Below are positions 41,839 through 54,924 of a DNA stretch of 64,000 nucleotides, one piece after another (within the stretch, counting starts at the first letter, position 1; each line of letters starts with the position of its first letter). A program made the position numbers and the translations under genes. The stretch is taken from positions 25,687,849-25,751,848 of the forward strand of contig CM059186.1 in NCBI GenBank assembly GCA_030323885.1. Reading direction: 5' to 3'. The stretch is from Branchipolynoe longqiensis. Taxonomy: Eukaryota; Annelida; Polychaeta; Phyllodocida; Polynoidae. The notes under the pieces were generated by a model. It had not been told where the DNA came from and did no database searches. It was given only the letters and a program-made list of their open reading frames with translations.

Positions 41839-42241
41839 AGCCGTGTTCACACCCACAACTTTAGGCCGAACTAGATAAGGCGAACTAGATGAGGCGAACT
41901 AGTGTCGTGTCCACACACGGAGTGGATTTAGGCGGCAATCGATATCTGTGCATGAGCAAGTCCAAACTAACCAGCGCCAGTTTCGGTTAGTCGACGTCGG
42001 CACAATAGAGTGTGGGTTCAACCTAGATATGTATGGACTGAATCGTATTGGTTTGGAACGGTCAAGACTTAAGCTAGTTCACTTCTTTTAAACCACCTCG
42101 CGATGCGGTCTACTTGAGGCGAACTAGATGAGGCGACTCAGCCTTAATCCGCCTCAGAATCGGGTTCACACGGCCAATGTGAGCCGACTTAGATTAGGCG
42201 CACTAGATGAGGCGACTTAACGCCGAGGTGTGAACACGGCT
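41839..42241. mobile_element. MITE, 'AGCCGTGTTCACAC' family, copy 2
   Basis: AGCCGTGTTCACACCCACAA to GGTGTGAACACGGCT; shorter than the 28701 copy. Right flank TAA, left flank AAA. Confidence 0.75.
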
Positions 42242-42341
42242 TAAGAGTAATGAGTTTGAGAACAATTAAGTAGGCTAAGAGTAATGAGTTCGAGATCAAG
42301 TGTTCAGTTCGAGTTCAATAGTTCAAGTCTGTCGATCAACC

Positions 42342-43084
42342 AGGGGCCGTATGCACGAATCGGGGTTAGTGCCGTAACCGCGGCTAAGGTATCCACACAC
42401 GGCTAAATGTGAAAATTTGGTATGCACCAATCGGAGTTAGGGCTAACCGCCGACCGTAGCCTCGGCTAAGCTAAACCATTTTCAAATCAGGTTTTACCTC
42501 TAGCCGGGGCGGTTAGTGTGCGTGTGTGGCTCTCAATCTATTGAATGCGATCATATTTAACAGAATTTCATACGCAATAAGTGAAATTTTATCAATTTAA
42601 CCATAAATTGGAAGCGTTATTAAGCCTACAGCCGCATTGGCGGCGATATTAATACATATATTTTCGAATCGACGAACGTAAAGTAAACAAACCGTCGCCG
42701 CCGCCAGTATGGAAAGCGCGTCGCGGCGGCGGCGGCGATTTGTTTACGTTACGTTCGTCGATTCGAAAATATAACTATTAATATCGCCGCCAATGCGGCT
42801 GTAGGCTTAATAATGCTTCGAATTTAGGGTTAAATTGATAAAATTTCACTTATTGCGTATGTAATTCTGTTAAATATGATCGCATTCAATAGATTTGAGC
42901 CTAATATATGAGTACAAACGCAGAGGGAATTCCCAAATCTATAAATAAACTCACGGTTAGCTATCCGCAGCGGCTAAAACATTGGTGCATACCGATTCAA
43001 ACCCCCCGCTACCCTCAGGTAGCTATCCGCGGCTACTGCCTTAACTCCGGCTAAGCCTAACCCCGATTGGTGCATACGGCCCCT
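42342..43084. mobile_element. 743-bp palindromic MITE, 'GGCCGTATGCA' family
   Basis: AGGGGCCGTATGCACGAATC and its complement are the ends, and almost the whole element folds on itself. For example GATTCGAAAATATA with GGCGGCGATATTAA on each arm surround a CGG-rich centre near 42715-42735. Confidence 0.8.
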
Positions 43085-43288
43085 GGGACTCAACCCCACC
43101 AATCGACTGCCCTAAATGTGGGTGGGTGGGTGGTAAATTTGGGAGATCAGCTCGTCCGGTCGGAGTGGTGTCTTGTATGGAAGTGCCATTAGCAATGGAC
43201 ATGCCGGAAGGGTGCATTTGAGGCTCACAGTTCATAATACAGCCACTAGGTGGTAAGGTTCAGGCCTAATACGGTAGGTGGTGGCACC

Positions 43289-44207
43289 AGGGCCCGTATG
43301 CATGGGGCGGTGTTACCGAGCCAAAACTGGTTTTGGATGGGATTTCTAGTTTAGCGGCGAAAACTCCCTATGCATGGGCTGGTGTTACGGAAACACCATG
43401 AGTTTAATGTCGCATACACTAACACCACTCGGTAGCAAGTTTACGGGCGGTGTTAAGTATCGATTAGGCCCAAATCTATTCAATGCTATCATATTTATCA
43501 GTGAAAGTGAAATTTGGTCAAATTAACCCCAAAATCCAAGCGATATCGGCGGCGATTTTCATATTATCGTATGTAAAGAAAACGAATCGCCGCCACCGCC
43601 GCCACCGCCACCGCTGCCCGCCGCCGCCGCTCGCCACCGCCCCTGTCTCCCACCACCCGCTCCCGCCCGCCCCCGCCGCATCGGCGGCGATATATTAGGG
43701 CCAAATCTATTCAATGCTATCATATTTAACAGAATAACACAATCAAAAAGTGAAATTTCATCAAATTAACCCCAAAATCGAAGTGATATTAACGCCGCCG
43801 CTGCATCGGCAGCGATATTCATACTCTCAAATCTAAACAAAACAAATCGCTGCCGTCGCCGCCGCATCGGCGGCAATATATTAGGCCCAAATCTATTCAA
43901 TGCTATCATATTTAACAGAATTATATTCTCAAAAAGTGAAATTTCATCAAATTAACCCTAAAATCAAAGCGATATTAACGTTTCCGCCGCATCGGCGGCA
44001 ATATTGGCAGATAGCGGTGGTCGCCGGGAACAGGCTCAGAGGGATACCCCAAATATATAAATAACTGCTAGGTTAGCTAACACCACCGCCACCACGCTTT
44101 AGACCCGTACATACCCCGTGACCCATTTCCCAACACCGGCGTTAGCTAACCCGAATGTGGCACTTAACACCCGAGCTGATAAATAATTCTTCATGCATAC
44201 GGGCCCT
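43289..44207. mobile_element. CGG-rich MITE, 'GGCCCGTATGCATG' family
   Basis: AGGGCCCGTATGCATGGGGC to GCATACGGGCCCT. The inside has three direct copies of a unit with 'CCCAAATCTATTCAATGC' and (GCC)n at 43580-43690, so this member expanded internally. Confidence 0.75.
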
Positions 44208-44552
44208 GTAGTCCTCTCACCGCGCCAGAATTACCCATGTTGCGGAAGCAAAAAATGCTAAGTCTCATATATTTATCTCAGAAAATGATAGAAATTCAAA
44301 ACCATCGGACTATGCAACTTTAATATGGGACGAGTCCTGAATAGCCGAAACTGTTACTTGTAATTTGATCAGACAAAAGTCCATTTACATCATGAATAAA
44401 ATTGGATAGTCAAACATCTATCCAAATAGATTAAAGTTGCATAATCCGATGGTTTTGGGTTAGTGTCATTTTAAAACAAAATGAATGTATTAGGATGATC
44501 ATTATGATCTTCTTCATAATACGCTAATTTTGAAATAGTGGCAAGGAGTCTT

Positions 44553-47500
44553 TATATGAGGAGTTAAGGCACAAAACCAAGTAAGTCCACCCGACCTCTT
44601 TTGTTTTAAAATAAAGATTGTTATATGACCATAAATATAATTCTCAGTAATTCCACTCGTCTCTTTATTAAAGGGTTATGGAACAATGAACAAATACTAT
44701 GAAAGTGATAAATGAATCTTTATTCCAAAACTCATTAATTAACCACATTTTATTGATTTTTCTGCAAAACCAAGTAAGTCCACTTTTGGTTTGTTTGAAA
44801 AACACTGTAAGTCCATTGTCAAAGACTAATCTTATGGAAATGTTGCAGAATCAAAGAACACACAATTAGAAATATCTTAAACGTGAAGTGTGTATTATAT
44901 ATACAAAAGAACACCTTTTCTTATCCATGAATATACCAAAGTTTGGCAGTAGGTCTATTCTTCCTCGACTTCAGAAAGCGTTAAAACTGACAATTATTTA
45001 AGCGATTATGAAATCCCAGTGTAATAACAATGACTATAAGATCCTTACTCTAGAGTCATAATTATGGAGAGATGACAGGAAAATAATGCTAGTCCAGTCA
45101 CAATATACTCCATCTGCCATTATAAGTCATCAAAAAGATTACATGAAAATTCAGTCAGTCAACATACCCATTCCCCCAATTTAAACACACATCCATCGAT
45201 TTACTGAAATTGGGCTAGCGAGTGTTAAAGTATTTTCTTGTAATATTGAACAAACTTGCCCTTCCCCCCACATAATTCCTGGTTACAGAGGCAGAGTGTG
45301 TAACACTTCCATCATTAGCTTACTCATCATCACTACTATCCTCAAGGTCCTGCATAATGTTCTGATCCCCAACATGAGTAATCCCGAACCTCTTGATTTA
45401 CATCCAACTGTTTCAGCACCTTCATAACATCCTGCTTCTTAGCCTCTTTAATGCAGTTAATATCAGCCAGTAGTGACGGATTGAACTGTGCCCACTTTTT
45501 CCCCCTTTTCAGAAGGGAGGGTTGGCAAAATTCCCCAGCAAATGCACTTTTGAACCCCAACTTATTCTTAGAAACATGTAGCACTCTTGCCTCACTGATT
45601 TTGAAACATCTTTGACGTTTTGTGAAACTGGCTGATTCTGCTTTGTAATCGTAGCACATCCAATCCTTTCCATACACATGAACAGTACCATGGTTCCTGA
45701 GAACCTCACAGTATTCCTCTGCCATTAATATTGTTTCCTTCTTTCGGATTTCTTACTCGATCCTTCCAAACACTCAGTCTACCGGACTGTATTGGGAAAT
45801 TGTACTCAACAGTAAGATTTGGGTACTTCTGGCTGCACAATGCAAACAAAATGGATAAAACGTTAATGTTATTATTTTGGCAGTAGCAAGAATCTGAGAA
45901 CAAACGTAGGAGTTCAGTTTGACTGATGTCCATGCTAACCACTGAACCTAAGTAATCATGTAATGCAGAAGCAATTGTATTGCTGTCTTTGGCATTCGGA
46001 TTTTCAAGCCACTGTATTTAAATGAATGTCATCTTTCCCCTGTGATTCCCCTCTACCTCGGTTATGAACAATACCAAACACATACATGTATAACTGGCGA
46101 GAATAATATGTCTGCCCTATTGGTGACTTTGGAAGAACAAGATTTTTCATAACATCAAAACAGGCAGTGAAACTATCTCCCACTTCATTCATCTTGTTGT
46201 AAAATTGATGGGCACAGCGACGATGCAACCCATACAGCACAATATTTTCTCGCTTTTCATCAGGGGTTCGCTCTAGATCCTTAATTTTCATGTGGAATCT
46301 CATACATGTGGAACATACATCTGTGGCAGGGTGACCAAATGCTAGATTGAAGTCATACACAAAAATGCTCCAATATAGTGAGTACGTTATCTGATCATGA
46401 TTCTGTATCTGGAACAATTTGTGCTTCTTTGCAACACTTAAATCACTAGGAAGGTACTTCCTCCCTGGCACACCTTGATGAGCATAGTGGCTAGCTCTGC
46501 AAGTGAAGGACATTATATGATTTCGAATGCTCTCCTTCTTCCTCTCATTTTCTGCAGCTCTCCTGGAACCACCACAATTTTCCGGAGGAGATCTACCATG
46601 CTCAAGCCAGTACCTCGCGATGCTCTGGACCTGATACTCCTTGACACCTAAAATAATAAATTTAATTAAATATAACAAAGCTAATGAAAACTTGTATTAC
46701 AGGTTCGAATCATTAGGTTCTTCTTCAAAAACATAATGAGTGTGTGTCCTGGAAAAGACTTTAAGACTATGAAATATCTTAAATAAAATAGATTAAATGT
46801 CTTGCTGTATGTGGAAGAAAATAATAATAACAATACCAGGGAAATAATACCTTTTTCAGTTGACTGTAACTAAAAATATATTACCCTACCCATGAAAATT
46901 ACATTAGGAAAACGACTATGAAATATCTGAAATAAATGCTTATGGTCACCATACTTACACAAAATGCTGAGAAATGAAACCTGGCATACTGAAATCTTCA
47001 TTTTATCTTCCTTCACAAAGCTGTACTTGATCGACACACTGTTTTGTGCCCTTTCTTCATTTTCTACTCTTGGCCTCCGGCGATGGACCTGCCTTATATC
47101 CATGTGAGCCACAAGGATTGCATCTTGCTTAACTTTATCTGTGGTCACGTAGAGCTGCCCTTTTATGTATTCCAAATCATTTTCAGTCAGAGTTTGGGCA
47201 GTGCACACAGTATTGTTATGTGCGCATTTGACACGAGGAATCAAACCTTCTCCACTGTACTGAGCTGCTTTGGCTTTAGAACACATGGAACTTAGTGGCT
47301 GATGTCGTTTATGCTTTCCCGATGGTGATAACATCACGTTTTCATCAATTGCATCATAGGTTTCTATAATTAACGTCGATAAAACAGCGTACGCCGAAGG
47401 AACCTAGCAAAATCAGTGCGCAAAAATAGTGATTCTGGGCAGCGCCATTTTGTGCATCATGTGATCTTATGTGCACCGATAATTGGCCCTCTACAAGTTA

Positions 47501-47662
47501 TGTAGTTCTGCAGACAAACTTGTAGGACTTACCAGGTTTTGAAACAAAATTGATTTGCTCATTGGCTATTAGGGACTAAGAAGTGTTGTCTCCGCCGTTG
47601 GTTATCTCACTTTTCATGAACATGGCGTTTGCATGGTTTTGCATCTGAACCCCTCATATACA
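44553..47662 (-). mobile_element. DNA transposon with decayed transposase
   Basis: TATATGAGGAGTTAAGGCAC at the left and the complement of TATATGAGGGGTTCAGATGC at the right are inverted termini extending through CAAAACCA. Between them lies a minus-strand transposase (45342-47405). The element sits in a TTAA-family MITE fragment (44430-44530). Short elements at 7908 and 19735 share its ends. Confidence 0.7.
45342..47405 (-). pseudogene. Transposase, intron-containing, at least two frame breaks
   Basis: First exon seen 47405-46959 (acceptor TTTGCTAG upstream, so another exon probably precedes it). Donor TTTTGT|GTAAGT, a 311-bp intron (46648-46958), then acceptor TATTTTAG|GTGTCAAG keeps the frame and gives [13 protein letters not shown]. 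Further parts: [24 protein letters not shown], an [14 protein letters not shown]ys pair, [23 protein letters not shown] (candidate catalytic Asp), a frame break near 46010, LRLFSDSCYCQNNN (second candidate Asp), a break with in-frame stops at about 45725-45780, then the C-terminal KDWMCYDYK domain to 45342. I recognise a DDE-like transposase family common in invertebrates but cannot name it. Confidence 0.7.
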
Positions 47663-47917
47663 CTTTCCCACAGACAGGACAGCACATACCACAGCCTTTG
47701 ATGAACCAGTTGTGGACCACTGATTGGAACAGAAAATAGCCCAACCTGCAAATGGGTCCACTGAGCAGGATCGATAGGATTGCCAACACCTTCACAGGTG
47801 GACACCCTACCGCCTGAGTTACGTCCTGCTCCCTCCCCATGATATTCAAGTTCAGGGAAGCTTTGACCAGTATATTATGCTTTGCTACCGGTATATATTT
47901 TACATATTGTGTAGTGG

Positions 47918-47961
<44 letters not shown>

Positions 47962-48142
47962 ATGACCTTAGATGTTGCCATGACGTAAACCTCCAATAAC
48001 CAACCAACTGTGTGAAACTATGCTAAGTAAGCTATGACGACTCAACTCATTCATTAATATGAAACAGAACTTGTGATATGTATACATAAGATTAATTAAT
48101 GGATGGTAACGAGACTAATTCCCCCCCTCTCTCTTTCTCTCT

Positions 48143-48178
<36 letters not shown>

Positions 48179-48274
48179 GGTGTATAAACATTATGCGAGA
48201 ATAAAGACGTGGAAGGGGTTATTCTATTAAATTGTTATTATTATTATTTTATTATTATATTATATTATTAACCA
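47663..48274. other. No gene; (TA)n and SINE fragment
   Basis: (TA)n at 47927-47957 is followed by a SINE family 1 tail (47958-48010), a CT run at 48121-48142, (TA)n to 48178 and (TTA)n at 48235-48268. Confidence 0.6.
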
Positions 48275-48560
48275 ATGGGCGTTCTTCATGTATTTGCTCC
48301 TTACTCATACAGGGACTGGTGGCGCCACTTTCCTCCCCCTCCCCCCATTAACGCGTGTCTCACTGACAACCCCTCCCCTTCCCACCCCACCCCAGGCCCC
48401 TTGATCTCACTTCCGAGGAAAAGCTTACATTTGCCTAAAAGTCAGCAAAGTGGTGCGGAGCGTGGGGGTGGGGGTCTGAGGGGGGGGGGCTGTCCGGAGG
48501 GGTACCACGCCGCGTCCGTAGGCGTCTGTGGGCGTCTGTACCTGTGTCTGTAGGTAGACT
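48275..48560 (+). CDS. Weak candidate for a short Cys-rich exon
   Basis: The GC-rich stretch ends in a frame reading GCPEGYHAASVGVCGRLYLCL and TAG. Three cysteines close to a stop recall the terminal exons at 2384 and 15737, but spacing differs and no splice site or neighbour supports it. Only the last ~30 codons are of interest. Confidence 0.2.
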
Positions 48561-48884
48561 CGGCTGTCTGGACCACCCCTGAGACGCGTAACCTGACCCT
48601 GACTGAGGGCATCACGATCGTGTCAAATCATCTCCTCTGTTTCCTCTACGCTATTGTCTGATGCAGGCCCCACGACCCTCCACATGTGTAAATATTATTC
48701 CGCTCTTATAAACTGCCTTCATGGACCCCACCTCCCACCGTCGGTCGTTACGTCGCGACTCGGCGGTCACACGCGAGAGTGTCGCGGCATTTACTGCACA
48801 GTTACCGCAAAGTCTCGTCTGCTCTCCTCCTCCCCGCCCAACCCCCAGCCTAGCAGTCATCTCCTAATATGCTTATATATATGG
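48561..48884. other. No gene seen
   Basis: GC-richer sequence with no recognised feature. Confidence 0.35.
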
Positions 48885-49312
48885 ATGGCGATAAACCCTT
48901 TATCGTGTGTAATACTAATAAGCTCTGTAGTGATCCCCCCCCCCACCCCCCCCCCCACACACACACACCCTTCCGGCTGGCAGATACCAGCATGCACCCG
49001 CCCCACACCCTGCGCGGGGCCACTCGCCACTCGCCACTCGCCACTCGCCACTCGCATGGAAGCATTATATATATTTATAATAATTCTTGCGTTCTACCTA
49101 TGACATAGAAGACAAACATGGTATAGACGGAGAAGACAAATAGTGCGAAAAACTTCCGAGCGAGTGGAGTGTCAAGCCCCGCACAGGGGGTGGAGCGGTG
49201 CATGCTGGGCCCTCCCCCTACCCCCCCTCCCCAGGGGGGGGGATAGGAGAGGAGCACTACAGAGCTTATTACAGGCGATAAGGGGCTTATCACTATCCAT
49301 ATATTGATATAT
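48885..49312. mobile_element. Inverted-repeat element with 'GATAAACCCTTTATC' end
   Basis: GGATGGCGATAAACCCTTTA and AATAAGCTCTGTAGTG on the left face CACTACAGAGCTTATTACAG and GGGGCTTATCACTATCC on the right. The inside holds G/C runs and four CACTCGCCACTCGC copies. Fragments are at 26325 and 35866. Confidence 0.65.
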
Positions 49313-49355
49313 TTGTTTATGCAACACAGTCTATTACATGTATATGGTTATAAAT

Positions 49356-49401
<46 letters not shown>

Positions 49402-49782
49402 GAATTATGTGAGTATAAAGGCGTGAAAGCGAATTTATTATCTGTATTATCGTACATTTGTTATATTGCCGCCTCCTCCGCTGGACGGTGGCGCCTCCAC
49501 CGGTCCCCACTGTAAATACCGGGCCACCACCAAGTATTTACCTTGATACTATTTAGTTGAATACTTAGATGAAATGGCACAACCAGCATGCTGCACCGAA
49601 TCACAGTACCAAATCTTTGGTGGGGAATTGTACGTTTCTTAGCTCAAGATCCTTAATTATGGATAGTTGTGTCTTAAATATATTCATTATGTTATTATGT
49701 TCCATGAGTGAATTCATGTTTATGCCAAATTGTTTGATTTTTATTCAAAATTAATAGAAATCCAGAAGGTTTGGCCTGCGCA
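49313..49782. other. No gene; (TA)n at 49358-49396
   Basis: Otherwise AT-rich and unassigned. TGTACGTTTCTTAGCTCAAG near 49628 recurs in similar form near 55917, so this is part of a dispersed repeat. Confidence 0.45.
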
Positions 49783-50104
49783 TATAGGTGTGTAGGTGTG
49801 TAGGCGTGTAGGTGCGTAGGCGTGTAGGCGTGTAGGTGCATAGGCACGTAGGCGCATAGGTGCATAGGTGCATTGGCGCAGAGGCACATAGGCACATAGG
49901 CACATAGGCACATAGGCACATAGGCACATAGGCACATAGGCACATAGGCACATAGGCACATAGGCACATAGGCACATAGGCACATAGGCACATAGGCACA
50001 TAGGCACATAGGCACATAGGCACATAGGCACATAGGCACATATGCACATAGGCACATAGGCACATAGCCAGATAGGCACATAGGCACATAGGCATATAGG
50101 CAAA
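49783..50104. repeat. 8-bp tandem repeat GGCACATA, ~40 units
   Basis: Perfect over 49884-50040, with variants such as GGCGTGTA and GGTGCATA at the left. Three units equal 24 bp, so frames stay open and give CAYVPMCL repeats that are not a gene. Confidence 0.9.
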
Positions 50105-50269
50105 CCGAATGAATGGGTGCATTTGTTTTGCTTTGGACGCCGTTTTCAGCACATGCGCAGTTGGAATTACAAACGTATGTATTGACTGTACCAAAGGTGA
50201 TCTTAGCAGCCCGGGTGGTGGTTGATCCGCCACTGGCCGGAATGTGTGCTATTACTGTGTCGGCATCTC

Positions 50270-50630
50270 GTGGGTATTTGTTTGTTTGTTTTACATCCTA
50301 CCAACATCTAAGGTCATGTCAGGATGGGTACCGACTTGTGACAATGCGCACTCATGGCAACTTTATAGTGCTGTCCCACTGGGTGACCAGGTCACACACA
50401 CCATGACCTGATATCCCACTCAGTCACATTATCCTGACACTGAGCCAATCAGACCCTGCCCTATCCTAATAATGCCAAACACCTGGCTAGGAAGCGACCA
50501 GTATACATTTTCAAGTCATTAGTTTGACTCGACCAAGGTTCTAACCCACAAACCTATGGGTTTGGTTCCCCCGATCTCCCAAAGCAGGAGACAGATGCTT
50601 AACTCATTCGGCCATCCCGTCTGGTGGTCC
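50270..50630 (-). mobile_element. tRNA-derived SINE, family 1
   Basis: Tail TTGTTTTACATCCTACCAAC, head complement CATTCGGCCATCCCGTCTGG. A further plus-strand head fragment (B-box GTTCGAATCTCGG) is at 50815-50890. Confidence 0.75.
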
Positions 50631-50894
50631 ATCTCGTCGGTGTGGGTGTGTGTGTGGGGGGTGGGGGGGGGGTGTAGGGTAAGCACTAAGCTGCAGATCG
50701 CCATGTTTTGCGTTCACGAGACACAACTCCCACCGCGTGTCCCCACGGCCAGTGTTGTCGTCTTCCCTGACTGAATATCTACTGTTGTCAATCAAATTAC
50801 CATAAACCAGCATTTTGACCGGACTCGGGAGAGCGCAGGCTTCGCCTGTGGAAGGTCCGGTGTTCGAATCTCGGTCGAGACAAAGCAATTACTA

Positions 50895-51170
50895 ATGCCT
50901 AGTACACACCCCCGTTTACGATTCGCGCACTAAAACTCGCGACTCGACCCGACCCGCTTAAAACTGAAAACGGGCTGATTCATTTTTCGAATCGCGAATC
51001 GCAATCGTAATCGGCCCTTTTTAGCCCTAAAACTGAGTTTTATACGCGAATCGCAATCGCTAGGTGTGCGCGGGGAGCGCACACCAAGCGATTTTTGTGG
51101 GCGAAACGGGCAGTTTTCGATCGTATACGGGAGGTGTGTGCGCACAAACGGTAGGTGTGTACCAGACATT
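50895..51170. mobile_element. MITE, 'ATGCCTAGTACACACC' family, copy 2
   Basis: ATGCCTAGTACACACCCCCG to GGTGTGTACCAGACAT; flanks TAA/TTA. Confidence 0.75.
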
Positions 51171-52193
51171 ACACATTCGTTTTGCTGCCAACGCCGTTGG
51201 AATAACGATCTCGTCTATTATATTTGACTCCTTTTTAGGGGTCGTCCAACGTTGTCAACATTTTCAAGGTAGTCCAATGAGTACTACTTTTGCAGACCCC
51301 CCCTCCCCCCCCCCCCTCAAGTAGTTCACATTAACATTGTACTATAGACCCAGGCAAATGAGTTCAGCGCCCACCTCCCGTTTTGGTAGGTCATGTTATT
51401 CGAACCCCTGGATTTGAACCCTGTGTAAAATATTCCGATAAAACACATTGGTGAGGAATGTGAACTGGTCTATAAGGGATTACAAATGGTCTATAAAGGT
51501 AAATGATGTATAGGGCCAGGGGCATTAATATATTATGTGGTGCTGGTGATCCTTTACTTATATTAAATAGTCATTGTGTATTCTATAGATAGTGTGAGAG
51601 GGGCACTACTGTTAGTGTGGAAGGAGCTCAAGAGCTCAACTCACAACCCCCTCCCCCCCCAACTGTTAGTCACGGATCACCACACACACAGACACAACAG
51701 GGCAGGTGAGGCCAAAGCAGCCAAGGCATGGTGGTGGTGGGTAGATCACAGTTGTCATGGTGATACTAGAATGCTTACTGTTGATTGGTGGACCTAGAAA
51801 TGCTTACTGTTCATTGGAGGGCATGGTCAGGTGATATGCCATGTCAAGTCCAGAAACCACTATATAATAATAGACCTGAGGGTGCAAGCTCTCACGTACA
51901 TTATTTTCACTCTATACTCTGCCTTTCTTATACTTGCCTGTCGTGATTTCCTATTAGCCTGCCCACACATCTACAACTACAGCTGCCAGCCGACGACTTT
52001 ACACCTGGTTAATTCAAACCAATACCAATTCAGATTTATATTTGCTGCGACCTAGTCTGGCACTCGGCATTACTAGGATAGGTAAAGATGTAATGGAATG
52101 AGGAAGACCAAATTGTCTGTGATTGAAAGTTCCTTCTCTAAATACATAACACTTGAATCAGATTATTGGAATAAATATCATGAATATGTTATA
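51171..52193. other. No gene; one SINE tail fragment
   Basis: C-run near 51297-51318. 52040-52150 carries SINE remnants (GGCACTCGGCATTACTAGG, GTAATGGAATGAGGAAG). Short open frames have no support. Confidence 0.4.
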
Positions 52194-52674
52194 CAGTACA
52201 ACCCCGTTAAACCAAGCTTGGTAAAACCAAACGATCGGTTAATCCAAACTTTTTTCGGCGGCCTGGCAAAATACTACCATTTATCATATAAAAAAGTTGG
52301 TTAAACCAAAGTCGGTTAATACAAACAAAATTGTCGGCCCCAGGCCACTTCCGGTACAGTTAAACCAACTTTCATGTGGTTTTAAGGTCATCTGAGACTT
52401 TTTTATATGATAAATGGTAATATTTTTCCAGGTCGCCAACAAAAGTTTGAATTAACTGATCGTTTGATTTAACCGACCTTTTTTTAATGGAGTTAAACTG
52501 TATATACATCAAAAACAATAATCATAGTGTCCACATACATTGTATATTACATTCATAATGCACCCACGTTTTTGCCAAAGCCAAGTCAAAGCTTGGTTAA
52601 ACCAATGATCTGTTAATCCAAACAAATTTCTAGGGTCCCTTCAAGTTTGGTTTAACGAGGTTATACTTATACTG
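52194..52674. mobile_element. MITE, 'GTTAAACC' family, copy 4
   Basis: CAGTACAACCCCGTTAAACC to GTTTAACGAGGTTATACT. Confidence 0.75.
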
Positions 52675-53963
52675 CACTTACAAAAAGTAATTGAAGAAAG
52701 ACAACAAAATAGAAAAGAAAGTGTTGACTGTCATTGCATTTGGCTGCAACAGTGCATGCGCACAACACCAACAGACTCCACTGATATCTCATGTAGTAGT
52801 TAGTACAAGTCTAATCAGTACTGGCGCGGTGCATATCGGGTAGAAAGAATCCCATCTGCTGGATCCCTCACTATAGATTTCCCGCTGGTTCCTGCTGTTC
52901 TTCATCCTTTTTATGTTCTTAGATTGCAGCTAGTTTCGTATTCAGACATAATCATAAATGTTGTTTATATATATATATTAAAGTATCTGAAATTTGCTAT
53001 AATTCTACCGATGTTTAAATCAGGCCATATCAGTAGTGGAAAGAATGGGAGCTTCGTATTCAGACATAATCACACATTTTATTGATATAATTGTCCATGT
53101 TGCCGGAAACATGCATAATTCAAAACCCTGACGACGGGCTTGATATGAGTGCCACCATAGATACCGTTCGTAGCGCGCGTTGCTATGTACAAAGTTAACT
53201 TCCGGTAGTAGATTCAAAGGCTTGTCCAGTCCTTACCTGGCCACCGTCGTCGACGGATCAATTGAGCTGAGTAAGAAAAAATTGTCCTTCCCACCCACCC
53301 ATCTGTCATAACGTTATATAGGGCTGAGAGATTATGGCTCCTATGTCCCTGATGTAAAAGTGCTGACTGAAATGATTGCCCGAATGTGTGTGAGTGTGCC
53401 AGATGCGAGCTGAACGTGTGACCGTGATCTGCCCGAGCTGTTGCCTCATGTCTTCTGTCCAAGTTCCACGAGTGAAATTAATACAGGATCTTCAGAAACG
53501 TATAATATATCATCATATATCATATGATAGTACAGTCATAGATATGACCTGCACATAAGTAATGAAATAATGCAATAGTAAACTGCTAATAATATATGAC
53601 CTGCATATAATTAATGAGCTTTAGAAGAAAGAATAAAGGCACAGGTTGTACTACCTGATGTATTTAGAGTAATAATAATAGCAATTAGCCCCAATTGTAC
53701 TATTGAGGATAGCTACTATGAGTATGTTCAAAAAGGTGTAGGAAAGGCTGGTGTACAAATTTATTAAGCCTGATTAATAAATTTATTAGCCCAAAAAAGG
53801 ATTATCTGTGTCTGGTTGTTGAATTACATAGATTAAAGTGTTTGAAATATACTATAATTCCACCGATGTTTAAATCAGGCCATATCAGTAGTGGAAATAA
53901 TGGGAGTTTCGTATTCAGACATAATCACAAATTTTATTTATATAAATACATAGATTAAAGTGT
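52675..53963. repeat. Direct repeats of ~110 bp before the LINE
   Basis: AATTCTACCGATGTTTAAATCAGGCCATATCAGTAGTGGAAA-type sequence occurs at 52978-53090 and 53831-53945, a partial start again at 53950-53985, and a diverged copy at 61608-61690. Nothing else was identified between them. Confidence 0.6.
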
Positions 53964-54924
53964 TTGAAATTTACTATAATTCTTTATAAAATGGAGGAGG
54001 GCCTATCGGATGAAGTTATGATTAAACGAGGAGTTCGACAGGGGTGTGTATTGTCACCATGTCTATTTAACCTGTACACAGAGATGATTTTCAGACACAT
54101 TGAAGATTGCAAGGGAGTGACAATAGGTGGCATGAACGTCAACAATCTTAGATATGCCGATGACAGTGTAATACTAGCAGACAGTGAGAAAAACCTACAA
54201 GATATAGTGAATAGAATCAATAAAGCTGGAATACTATTCAACATGAAGATGAATGCCAGGAAGACCAAAACAATGGTTATAAGTAAAAAGACAGATAAAC
54301 CAAATGTCAATATAACCATAGATGGCACAAACATAGAACAAGTATCCGAATTCATATATCTCGGACAAAAGATTACAAATGATGGGAGATGTGAGGAAGA
54401 AATTAAAAGAAGGATAACAATAGCCCGAACAACATTCTCCAAAATGTATAGAGTGTTAACATCAAGTAAGATATTAATACAAACAAGGAAGCGTATTCTT
54501 CAGTGTTATGTGTGGTCTACTCTAATGTATGGGGCTGAGACATGGACAATCTCTAAGAAAATGTACAAACGTTTAGCAGCATTTGAGATGTGGACTTATC
54601 GAAGGATGATGAAAATATCATGGACAAAGAAGATCACCAACAAAGAAGTTCTCAGAAAAATTAAAAATAAGAAAAGCTTGTTTGCCACTATACAGACAAA
54701 GAAACTTATTTATTTTGGCCACATCATTCGTCAGAGTTCAATATACCATACATTGTTGGAAGGGAAGGTGAATGGCAGCAGAGGGAGAGGGAGACCAAGA
54801 ACATCATGGTTTACAAATATTTCACAGTGGACAGGCTTGAATTATTCACAGTCTATCAGAACAGCACACCATCGGGACAAGTGGAGAACCATTGCATCCA
54901 ACCCTCAACTAGAGGACGGAACCA
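53964..54924 (+). CDS. LINE (non-LTR) reverse transcriptase, 5'-truncated, cut by gap
   Basis: About 320 codons before the gap. The RT fingers/palm are entered at GVRQGCVLSPCLFNLY (motif B region), then RYADDSVILA (catalytic Asp-Asp), EFIYLGQKI and the thumb and C-terminal region with CYVWSTLMYGAETW, MWTYRRMMKIS and GRGRPRTSWFTNISQW, ending about LEDGT where N begins. Motif A, the endonuclease and ORF1 are absent, so this is a 5'-truncated copy with the coding frame intact. The tail is known from the copies at 11133 and 36901. It is not certain which LINE clade; RTE-like is one possibility. Confidence 0.85.

Noticed and set aside
49695..50233. CAYVPMCL repeat protein on the minus strand
   Set aside because: 8-bp tandem repeat read through; three frames are equally open.
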